Source: Symbiodinium natans (taxonomy: Eukaryota; Sar; Dinophyceae; Suessiales; Symbiodiniaceae). From it: a stretch of 64,000 nt of DNA. A model generated the notes under the pieces. That model was not told where the DNA came from. It made no database searches and worked only from the letters and a program-made list of their open reading frames with translations. The stretch's first letter is position 1; each line of letters opens with the position of its first letter. Below, piece after piece: positions 52,133 to 60,343 of this stretch. The translations under genes were made by a program, and so were the position numbers. The stretch covers positions 186,001 through 250,000 of the forward strand of contig CAJNDS010001369.1 of assembly GCA_905221605.1 (NCBI GenBank). Reading direction: 5' to 3'.

Positions 52133-54104
52133 AAGCATCCAGAGCACTAGGACTCACGGCCGGCACAACCGCAGGCTCTTTCGTTGCAGGCTCCTTCTTC
52201 AGTGGTCCTCTCTCCCGCGTTGGGGTGCCGCAGGGTGTTCGGGAAACGTCCCGTCTAGCTGCCGGAGGTGGGCTGACAGCTGCCGCAATGGAGCCCCCCG
52301 CGGCCCGAGGCTTGAGCCATGGTGTACCCCACCGCTCACCATGGCGCGCGTTGGCGATAGCCTCGCTTTGGGCTGGTGACTGCAGCGGCGTAAGAACCTC
52401 GACTGCAGTAGCAGGGCTGTTTCCCGGAGAGTCCACATCAATCGCAGTTTCGGAGGCAGCCTTACCCGTACGAACAGGTAGGAGGTGAAGACCGCGGGGG
52501 GCTCGCATTATGCCGGCCTTGTGTTCGAAAGCCGGGTCAGCGCGTTGAGCAGATCCCCGCTTGGGCGGCGTCCTAATGCTGGTATCCCCTAGCAAGCAGG
52601 TGAGGTACTGGGCGACCCCATCTCCTTCCCTCACCGGCTGGAAGGGGACACAATACACAGCATTGGGCAAGGGCTCCAGGACGAAGCCGCGCGTTTGCAG
52701 ACTAGCAATGGTGCCCGAGTAGGAGTTGGAAGTGAAAGAGGGGCTCCCCCATCCTTCTTGCTTAAGTGTGCGGTAAAGAACTTCCCGCTTATCTCCCCAG
52801 GTGGCCTTCAAGGCCCACGCTTGATGCAGGGGTGGGGCTTCAAAGAGGTCCAGCCCTACTTTGCGTTCCGCAGGCAGCACGATGCTGGCTACTGTCCGTT
52901 CTCGGAAGGCTTGCTTGTGTAATGCCTTTGCAACGCCAGGGCCATCCATGCTCCACAAGCTGGCTTGTGTGCGCACATATTCCGCGCATTCAATCAGGCC
53001 TCCGGTTGCGCAGGCCGCCATTTGGAAACATGCACCTATACCATCAGAGTAGTGCGGTGCCACGAAAACCAAAGCCCCAAGTCCTCTCGTGAAGGAGGAG
53101 GTGGCTCGGGCAAACCCTGCCTCGCTACTAAACAGGAATCCAGAAGCCCGACAAGTCACAAAGACACCTATCCCAAATGTGGGGCCAGTGGAGCAAGCCG
53201 TGGTGATCGCGCCGAAGAAGCGTTTAAGGGACCCTATGTGATTCATGAGGAAGGTCCGAAACGTCACAAGGCTCCAAGTGGTGGGCGCGCCAGTCAGCGG
53301 GAAATCTTGCGCGGTTTGGCAGGCTTCAAGTAGGCTCATATCGTCATCGCCCAGTGGGTCTGCGGGGAGACTCGACTGCAGCATAAACTTCATTTGAGTA
53401 ACAATCCTGGCATACTGAGAGACCATCCCGATAGGGGAGTCAGGATAAACCTGGTGCCCAAAAGTGAGCACAATGTCCGCCAGGACCATGCTGAGGTCGT
53501 CGCTTCTGCCTGGTTTGGTTTGGGTCTCATCCTGATCTGGCACCCGTACCCATCGGCACGTTTCCATCCACCTGCCTGCAAAGCTACGCAGTGGCCGCCC
53601 GAGCAGGTGCTGCATCGTGGGACCTGGTGGCATAAGTAGCCGAGGGACCCCGCCTGTCAGATCGAAGCGGCACGCCTCCGAGTACCGACATGCGTATAGA
53701 ATGGCAGCAATCTCAGGAGGGAGGCGCATGGATGAACAGAGCGAGAGGTTGATAGCCGGTCCGACAATGGCCTTCAGCCCGGCGGCCTGCATGACTGTCT
53801 CGGCTTGCTTCGGTTTGACGATGCTCACACAGAGAATCGAATCCAGCATCGAGACCGCTGAGAACAACACTTCTGACGCTCCAGAGGAACGGTGGGGCTT
53901 GCCCCAAGAGGGCATCTCGCCTTGCCCCTTTTTCCACGGGCCGGAACTTTGGGCCGTTTGCCGCAAAAGGGCCGCAGGCAAGGTGGCTGGCGGTGTGAAG
54001 GTCGGCAGGGACCGCATTGAGACCACAAATCTTTTGCTCCAACAACTCCGTGACGAAGTGGTAATTGGGCCGCGACCCTCCAGCGGGCTGTCTGTGGTCG
54101 CCAA
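52104..54104 (-). CDS. second half of SF1 helicase core plus linker
   Basis: Only the part from about residue 76 (near 53,880) is likely real; the residues before that are a shadow of the upstream frame. Residues 119-143 (NLSLCSSMRLPPEI...) resemble SF1B motif IV, and residues 225-242 (IGMVSQYARIVTQ) resemble the following conserved block. Residues 293-305 (SLKRFFGAITTACS) correspond to motif VI, where the usual Arg of the TRA core is Thr at residue 301. A middle domain of about 200 residues follows, and then a long Pro/Ser/Ala-rich tail. This completes the ATPase begun in the frame at 53,713-56,487 and ends at the TAG at 52,104, where the next frame opens. Confidence 0.62.
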   Translation of the reverse strand: MATTDSPLEGRGPITTSSRSCWSKRFVVSMRSLPTFTPPATLPAALLRQTAQSSGPWKKGQGEMPSWGKPHRSSGASEVLFSAVSMLDSILCVSIVKPKQAETVMQAAGLKAIVGPAINLSLCSSMRLPPEIAAILYACRYSEACRFDLTGGVPRLLMPPGPTMQHLLGRPLRSFAGRWMETCRWVRVPDQDETQTKPGRSDDLSMVLADIVLTFGHQVYPDSPIGMVSQYARIVTQMKFMLQSSLPADPLGDDDMSLLEACQTAQDFPLTGAPTTWSLVTFRTFLMNHIGSLKRFFGAITTACSTGPTFGIGVFVTCRASGFLFSSEAGFARATSSFTRGLGALVFVAPHYSDGIGACFQMAACATGGLIECAEYVRTQASLWSMDGPGVAKALHKQAFRERTVASIVLPAERKVGLDLFEAPPLHQAWALKATWGDKREVLYRTLKQEGWGSPSFTSNSYSGTIASLQTRGFVLEPLPNAVYCVPFQPVREGDGVAQYLTCLLGDTSIRTPPKRGSAQRADPAFEHKAGIMRAPRGLHLLPVRTGKAASETAIDVDSPGNSPATAVEVLTPLQSPAQSEAIANARHGERWGTPWLKPRAAGGSIAAAVSPPPAARRDVSRTPCGTPTRERGPLKKEPATKEPAVVPAVSPSALDACVTTQDRRE

Positions 54105-56487
54105 TCATGACATCGAGTGCATGCTTGATGTGCGCCAGGATGGTGTTGGAACCCGGTGTGCCCAATTGCTGGGCTTCATCTCGGAGGAGCAACTCAACAT
54201 CCTTTAGACGGTTAATGAGCTGCGAGTAGGGAAAGCTAAGCCTTGCCACAATCGTACCATGCGTCGTGGCTACAAGTAGCCCCCGGTACAAATCGTGCAC
54301 ATCAAATGGGAGCTTATGTGTGTCCTTCTCCTTGTTACCCGGTATGCGAACGATGCGGCTGCGAACAAATTCATTGCTAGCAGTCGTGAGCCTATCAACC
54401 GCCTCGACATAGGCACGAACCGATTCATTGCCATGAGCGGTGTACAGGGTGAGCCGGTTCGTCAGGCACGCAAGAAGAACTCCTAGAAACGCGCAGGATC
54501 GTGTCTTCCCGCTGCCAGGCGCCCCCGTTATGAATACAGAAGTACGATTAGCGGCCAGGCCGTACGAGCACGCTCCCAGCAGCGCTGCCAGGTGTCCATC
54601 CGCCCCCCAAAAGGTATCACAGAGGCACGTAAGGAAGGCGGGACCAACTGCGAGCGCAAAGATGCTGGCGCGAGTCCTCGGATCGTGCTCGTTACTCAAC
54701 GAGTCCTGGGACATGCGTAGACGCTCCGCATGCCACAGCGCAGGAGTCCGGGCGTCCTCCTGGCCGGGCAGCGGAGAGTCAGGCAGCGTGGCTAACACGC
54801 CACTCAGCAGCGTCGGCGTCCATTCTTTGCGATAGGTTTGTTCCTCCGCAAGCCAAAGGTTAAGGAAGCTTTGCAAGGTGTTGGAAGCCCCCGGACCAGC
54901 AGTAGGCGATGCCTGCGCAGCTTGCGTTGCGTGCTTGCCTCTGAAGACTTGGCAGACCTCCGGGTGAATGAGCTGTGCCCATGTGTCGTGCCAGTTCCCT
55001 CTCACCACCAGCCCGATAATGAGGACAAGCACTAGATCTGTGAGAAAGCCCGGCAACCAATGTGGCTGCCGGATGGCATCAAGAGGCGAGTCTTCTAGCG
55101 GAACGCCCAATGCAACATGTTGCCTTTCCCTAGGCATGTGTAACAGGGCATCCCAAAGCGGGGTAGAGGCTCCTCCGGGCAGAACTTCAAGCTGGCTGAC
55201 TCTCGGCAATGAGGGTCGTTGCGCGAATTGGTTGTGCTGTTCATCAGTCAAGAGCAGGGCAATGGTTATATTGACTGGCTGCATGGCCTTACTTTCTCCA
55301 GGGCCGGTGGAAAGCTTCTTCGGGGCAAGGAGCTCTATAAACATGCCTGGGTAGGCCACATCTCCCTTGTCTTCTCTCAAGGTAACCAGCAAAGCAGTGC
55401 CCTTGGCCGGCACTTTACCAGCGACAGCAAACCACTTTGTAGCCCAGTCAGGGACATCCGCCAACTCCGGTGTAAGGAGCATGACCGACGCCCGTGGGTA
55501 AACTCGATGGAGAAGGCAGATTGGCCACGTATGCGTGCCGGGCTTTATCGCCACAGGGGTGGCGGCCCGCTTGACCGCAGCTTGCTCTGGGTAGTGATAC
55601 TGTTCCGAGGGCTCCTCCTCGATTTCTGCTTCCGAGGCCATGGCTAAAAACTGATAACCCAGCATGTCAACCAGGCGTTCTAACGACAGGTGGGGGAGCC
55701 ACATACCCAAAACAAGCTTCATCGTGGGACCAAGTTCATGATACGGGGGCGGCAAATCAGCCAGATGCGGCTTGGCATCCGTCAGGAGGACTTGGGTACA
55801 GTCAGCACGGAGACTTGCAATGCTCCCGTTCTCAGCGGAAGGTATCCGGAGAAAAGCCTCCAGATCGGGGCGTTTGATTTGCCGTCCCAGCACGGAGTTG
55901 ATGAAAGTTTTAGACTTATCCGAAAGCTGGACAGAGCCACACGCAACCCCCATCAAACCTGCCCGCACTGTGCGATCCATCCGGGGGTCGGCCAAGCCAC
56001 AAATCTTTTTAGTCAATTCCTTATGCACATAATCCCCCGGCGTGAGCTGGAATAGCTCTTCACTTTGGACAACGTGACCATAAGAGTGTCCACCACTGCC
56101 AAGTGACTCAGGTCCAGTGAAGTAGTAGAGACGCGCTCCCGCGCCAATCGCTTGCGTCCTTGCTGCCTGGCTGGGCCGGAAGATACAAAGCTGGTCGCTC
56201 TCATGATGGACAAGACTAACAGCGTGCCGCAATTCCGAACCCAGGATATATTGCAGCATGGCCCGTGGCATGGCAATGCCGCCCAAACGTGCCTTGATGT
56301 GGACAAAATCGCCCTTGCAGTCAGGAAGCTTTTGGCGCTCATGCCAAGCGATAGCCACAGCAGCGCCCGTATACGACCCAGCAGAGAAACCCGTAACGCA
56401 CAGTTTGCACTCGCCAGCTCTCCCCGCGGCGAGGCCCACATGCAGAGCGGTCAGCGCAGCATGTGCAAGTGAGCCAGGGCCGGGCAC
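53713..56487 (-). CDS. serine-hydrolase-like domain fused to SF1 helicase N-half
   Basis: Residues 31-41 (VTGFSAGSYTG) form a G-x-S-x-G nucleophile elbow followed by a helix, as in alpha/beta hydrolases; Ser35 would be the nucleophile. A middle region of about 400 residues is unrecognised. Residues 651-662 (VFITGAPGSGKT) are a Walker A motif. DEAQQ at 770-774 is the motif II of SF1 helicases, and GDHRQP at 796-801 is motif III of the SF1B Upf1/Dna2-like group. A hydrophobic stretch lies at 482-494. The apparent start is GTG at 56,487, with an in-frame stop just upstream, so this is a continuation of the 56,451-59,060 frame after a shift at 56,450-56,520. Frame fidelity ends near 53,890. Confidence 0.7.
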   Translation of the reverse strand: MPGPGSLAHAALTALHVGLAAGRAGECKLCVTGFSAGSYTGAAVAIAWHERQKLPDCKGDFVHIKARLGGIAMPRAMLQYILGSELRHAVSLVHHESDQLCIFRPSQAARTQAIGAGARLYYFTGPESLGSGGHSYGHVVQSEELFQLTPGDYVHKELTKKICGLADPRMDRTVRAGLMGVACGSVQLSDKSKTFINSVLGRQIKRPDLEAFLRIPSAENGSIASLRADCTQVLLTDAKPHLADLPPPYHELGPTMKLVLGMWLPHLSLERLVDMLGYQFLAMASEAEIEEEPSEQYHYPEQAAVKRAATPVAIKPGTHTWPICLLHRVYPRASVMLLTPELADVPDWATKWFAVAGKVPAKGTALLVTLREDKGDVAYPGMFIELLAPKKLSTGPGESKAMQPVNITIALLLTDEQHNQFAQRPSLPRVSQLEVLPGGASTPLWDALLHMPRERQHVALGVPLEDSPLDAIRQPHWLPGFLTDLVLVLIIGLVVRGNWHDTWAQLIHPEVCQVFRGKHATQAAQASPTAGPGASNTLQSFLNLWLAEEQTYRKEWTPTLLSGVLATLPDSPLPGQEDARTPALWHAERLRMSQDSLSNEHDPRTRASIFALAVGPAFLTCLCDTFWGADGHLAALLGACSYGLAANRTSVFITGAPGSGKTRSCAFLGVLLACLTNRLTLYTAHGNESVRAYVEAVDRLTTASNEFVRSRIVRIPGNKEKDTHKLPFDVHDLYRGLLVATTHGTIVARLSFPYSQLINRLKDVELLLRDEAQQLGTPGSNTILAHIKHALDVMIGDHRQPAGGSRPNYHFVTELLEQKICGLNAVPADLHTASHLACGPFAANGPKFRPVEKGARRDALLGQAPPFLWSVRSVVLSGLDAGFDSLCEHRQTEASRDSHAGRRAEGHCRTGYQPLALFIHAPPS

Positions 56488-59160
56488 ATTGTCAGGGAGG
56501 CTTCTACCGAGCTGATTCTAGCACGAACCGCCGCTGGCAGACCGCATCCTTCGACCTGAGGGTACAGAGCACGTGCCCACAGCTGGGCGGCTTGGGGCAG
56601 GAGCAGCAGTGCATGTGCGGCATTACCGCTGGTCGAAAGCAACAACGGGCGTTGTGTGTCCTCATATCGGACTTTTTTGCCCTGGTTGTCCCGGACTGTT
56701 TCCATTTCTAAGCCAGTGAGTGCATAGGAATTGGCTGTGTGAATGATGCTACCCGACACAGTGGGGGGCGTATTCTCGGCCTTCCCATGCATCCCGCTAA
56801 TGAAGAGCGACCGACATTCCCCTGAGGGGGTTAGGTGAGGCTTTGGGGGCGGGTACTGGTAGGCAGGAAAGGCAAAGGCTGCCAGGGCTTGTTGCACACG
56901 CATGGCGAGTCCATCATCCCAGTATTGACTGAGGCCCAGCGGCGTGGCCTTTATGTCTGCAGCAAAGAGAGGCCACGGCAGATCCACCTGGGCCAGCCAA
57001 GCATGCGCAGCGGCAGCAAGAAGAGCAAGCGGCCCAGTTGGGGTATTGGGTCGACTGCGCCATTTCGGGGTGGCCCTGCAGGAAGATAGGGCATCTTTCT
57101 TCCAAAACATGAGGACTCCAGGGAAGAGCTGGAGCCGCACTGGTCCACTGCCCTTTTTCCCAACAGAGGCCCACAGAGGGACGGTGTCCCCGTTGCCCCA
57201 GACCGACTCGGGCAGAGTAGGCAGCCGTACCACACTCCCCCACTGCGGCAAGATGTTTTTGCCTTTGGCACCATATCCATGCACAAAAGGAGGGGGTATA
57301 ACCTCGGCGTATCGGTTCGCCATGAATAAGTCAGGACCAGGTAGGATTGCCAAACGGGAGTGCAAGCCGCCGTAACCCCTGAGCAAGGGAAGAAATCCCT
57401 GTTCATACGGGCCTTGTCCCCATGTTTTGACCCCTCTGACCTGCCTGACTGGGGAGGCGCCAAACTGGATGTCTGGCTCTGGCCGGCCAGTATTAAGGTC
57501 GGCCGCTTTCCACGCAACTTCATGTATGTATCTTCCTAAAAGTGCCCACGCAAACACAAAGTCAGAATGCTTGTGAGCAGTGGTTCCGGCAAGAGGGGTG
57601 TTGCGTAGACATTGCCGATAATGGATCTGGTCCAACGGCACCTGCTCATGCATACCAGGCAATGGAGTGGGCACTTCACTGGGCATGATGACTAGCTGCA
57701 GGGCTCGGCTCAACGCAGTACCAATGGAGGTCACCGCACTAGCGACGTTGCTAGGGATGCAAAAGCGAGGGGGCCGGGGAGTTTTGCCGTCCGGAGCATT
57801 CGGGTAGAAGATGACCAATCCCCCATTTGCTTCAAGCTGGTCCTCGGACGCACAAACCATGCCAATTGAGTTTGGCGATCGGGCCCCACACGGTATGGAC
57901 CCGTCCGGCGAGCAACTCCACGGCGAGGCTGGAAGCGAGCCACAGGGCTGTGTCTCGTCCGTCTCGACTTCCATGCTGCCCAGTGACTCCGTCGAGAGGG
58001 TATTGGGCAGTAGATCGAGGACTGCAAACCTTCGCAGCTCTTCTGCTTCCCACCTGGCAGTGAACAAGGTGTCATGGTCAAGCAACATCAAGACCACCCC
58101 TGGCGCAAGGACTCTGAGGACTGCCAGAATTTCGGGCCCCGCCCACGTAAAGTGCACAGAAGCTAACCCCGCTTCCTTGGTGTTTACCAAGATGGGAAAC
58201 CACCTCTCTTTAAACGGGCCTTCCCACTGCATGCGTGCTACCAAATGCCGGACAAAGTAGGGGAAATGCGGAATAGACAAGAAGCAGCGACTGTCCGTGA
58301 CTAAGAGCAGGACATGGGCTCCTGCGGACTCAGCAGCCCGGAGCTGTGGAAGTAGGCAGCCGAGTAGTGCAGTGTAGTCGATCTCTGGGTGGAGACCTTG
58401 CGGCTCAGGCGGTTCGCCGGAAATGGCTCCAGAGGCCAATCTCAATGGCAGGACGCCGCTAGGGGTGGGCTCAGGGAAATTCTGATTACTTTCTAGTGCC
58501 TGCGCGAGATCCTCAGGCTCCGGAGGCCCCGGCGCATGGTCAGCACTGAGAGTGCGAAGCTGGCATATAGCCTGCATTGCGGTCGCCGCAAGGACCTGTG
58601 GACCTGGGTGGCTAGGGACCTGCCACGGTGGCAGGTCGGCTGCAACTGGCGCGGGAGGTGGCCTCCCATGTGGAATTCGCGGCTCAATCCTACTGACCTC
58701 ACCCACTGGGTATTCGCCAACACGTGGAGGAATCGGCGGTATGGGAGGGCGAGGACTATTGTCCGGCCAGCAGATCCTAGGTGGATTAGGTGATGGAGTT
58801 TGCCAGGGCCCGGGAGACAGGGCTGTCTCCCTACCCACTCCTTGTTCGGTGACAACACTCGCCCAGGGGGGAAGGTCTATCGCGTCACCAGGCAAAGCAC
58901 TGTGCGTGGACACCGCTCGCCCCATGAGGGCACTGCTATGCGGCATGATGCCGATGCCTGGCCTCCATGCATGCAGGAGAAAACAGCGAACCGTGGGTTG
59001 CCGGGCGAAGCAGACGGCGTTGCTGTTTCTCAAAAAGGCAGAGTGGTCCAGACACAACAAAGGTTGTATTTCCGGCGGAAAGTACCGGCACCAACCGGCA
59101 ACATCGAGAGTTCGTGAGGCAGGATGACGCCGGCTTGCATCTGCCTGGTCATTGCGACAT
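56451..59160 (-). CDS. glycosyltransferase-like N-terminal part of the helicase polyprotein
   Basis: Residue numbers are from the TTG at 59,060, but the frame is open and protein-like from about 59,160. A Pro-rich linker occupies residues 60-200. The domain at about 230-600 has features of a GT-A glycosyltransferase. VLLLVTDSR lies near 250. LLDHDTLFTARW at 326-337 supplies a D-x-D-type metal site. NGGLV at 412-416 is also present. HGYGAKGKN at 594-602 resembles the H-x-x-G-x-x-K motif of GT8-type enzymes. I infer family likeness only. The C-terminal 250 residues are unrecognised. It overlaps the next frame by about 37 bp at 56,451-56,487. Confidence 0.58.
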
Positions 59161-59266
59161 CACTGGTCCCTAAAGTGGCAGTGAGTTGCCCTCTCCTGGC
59201 AACGTGAACTTGGAGTGCTTGCGCTCCAACCCGGATCACATACGGTTGACAGGCATACGACTCCAT
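59030..59266 (-). CDS. possible 5' end of the helicase polyprotein
   Basis: An ATG at 59,264-59,266 in a CCATGG context opens a frame (MESYACQPYVIRVG...) of protein-like composition running to 59,030. It overlaps the 5' extension of the glycosyltransferase-like frame (open to about 59,160), so another frame change between 59,060 and 59,160 would join them. This is the best candidate for the real translation start of the 9-kb unit. No domain recognised. Confidence 0.42.
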   Translation of the reverse strand: MESYACQPYVIRVGAQALQVHVARRGQLTATLGTSDVAMTRQMQAGVILPHELSMLPVGAGTFRRKYNLCCVWTTLPF

Positions 59267-59279
59267 GGCATCACTCACC

Positions 59280-59794
59280 GAACATGGCAGGCCAAACTCA
59301 TGTGACTACCACACAGACAGCGGACAACCACGAGGCAACCTTCAGACACCAAGATCCCTGAAAAGCCCTTACACCAACAAAGGAGGACTCCAGGAAGGGG
59401 AGGACCAAACCCAAAGCAGAGCACACAGGAGAGAAGAAACAGAGAGGCGAGAAACAAATAAAAACCAGTCAGGAGCGTTACAACCCTCAACACAAGGGGC
59501 ACCTTGTTCAGTCAGCCAGCCACCCTGAGCTTGAGCCAAGGCACATCCAACGCGCAACCTGAAAAGGAATGCAGCGTGTCATCGCAGGTGGCTGTTACTT
59601 GTGGCTGCAATGTGCTGCATGCAAAGCAATGACCTGGAGACAATGGCATCCTTTACTTTGTCCGTGCACAGTAGTAGCACCAGAATGCAGGCATACCTTG
59701 GTTGCTGGTCTGTCTCTAGCGACAACACAAGGGCCGGCGCGCATAAATCGATTAAAATGGAAAAAGGGAGGCACTCTCTACCCTGCCCCAACGA
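59280..59794. other. no recognisable gene (upstream region of helicase unit)
   Basis: The minus-strand upstream region of the polyprotein gene contains a purine-rich stretch at 59,427-59,470 and no supported ORF. A ten-base match to the 3' end of the dinoflagellate spliced leader as I remember it (TTGGCTCAAG, minus strand, near 59,530-59,540) is too short to call. Confidence 0.35.
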
Positions 59795-59998
59795 CTACTC
59801 CGGGAGCTCGATATGGTCCGCCAGCAGCCAATCAGGGTCGCTCAGCAATGCAGGCCACACCACATGCTCCGGGTCCTTGCCGATAACCACCTGGCGGATT
59901 GTGAGGCCGGGGGCCCAGGGGTACTGCGTGCGTCCGTAGCCCTTGAAGGCAGTAAAGTGTAAGTCTTCGGTAAGGGCTTCTGGCCAGGTTAGAGGTGC
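59795..59998 (-). pseudogene. C-terminal protein fragment, unrecognised
   Basis: An in-frame, clearly protein-like segment (TAFKGYGRTQYPW, then GKDPEHVVWPALL, ending ADHIELPE) terminates in TAG at 59,795-59,797. A TGA at 59,999-60,001 interrupts the frame directly upstream. The same frame is open again beyond it to 60,472, under the start of the retrotransposon ORF. It looks like the tail of a broken gene. Family not recognised. Confidence 0.45.
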
Positions 59999-60007
59999 TC
60001 AATGGCA
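59982..60007 (+). repeat. GGCCAGGTT...AGGTGCTCRATGGCAC copy, right
   Basis: Reads ggccaggtt, a short gap, then aggtgctcaatggcac. The left copy is at 49,301-49,336, and a third, partial copy is at 47,721-47,740 (ggccaggttagaggtgctc). Confidence 0.5.
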
Positions 60008-60343
60008 CGTGTTGTCTCGTACAGCGATGAGCAGCGGGGCAACCAGGGTTGGCGGTTGTTGAGTCTCAAGGCCGAAGGGTTTATGAAGATGCCCTGGCAG
60101 GAAGAGCATGATGATCGTTGCGACGCGGCCTCTTTCTACCATCAAGGGGAAGGCTACGGAACATGTGCCCCTTGGGTTTTTAGGACAAATGCAGTGCAAA
60201 ACGCATAGCAGGGTCCTTTCAAGGAACAGAGGCAATGCAAGAAGCATAGCCAAGCATGAGAACTTGCTAAGCAAGGGAACGTTGAATTTGAGTTCAAGCA
60301 TACAAAGCACTTTTGACCATAATGTACAGAAGCATAGCGCTAC
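60008..60343. other. leader region of the copia-like element
   Basis: About 340 bp between the repeat word at 59,982 and the Gag ATG. I see no convincing primer-binding site or TG...CA long-terminal-repeat edge, so the 5' end of the element is undefined. Confidence 0.4.

Noticed and set aside
59521-59545. Relict spliced-leader sequence upstream of the helicase unit
   Set aside because: Only about ten bases match the end of the leader as I remember it, which is within chance for this window.
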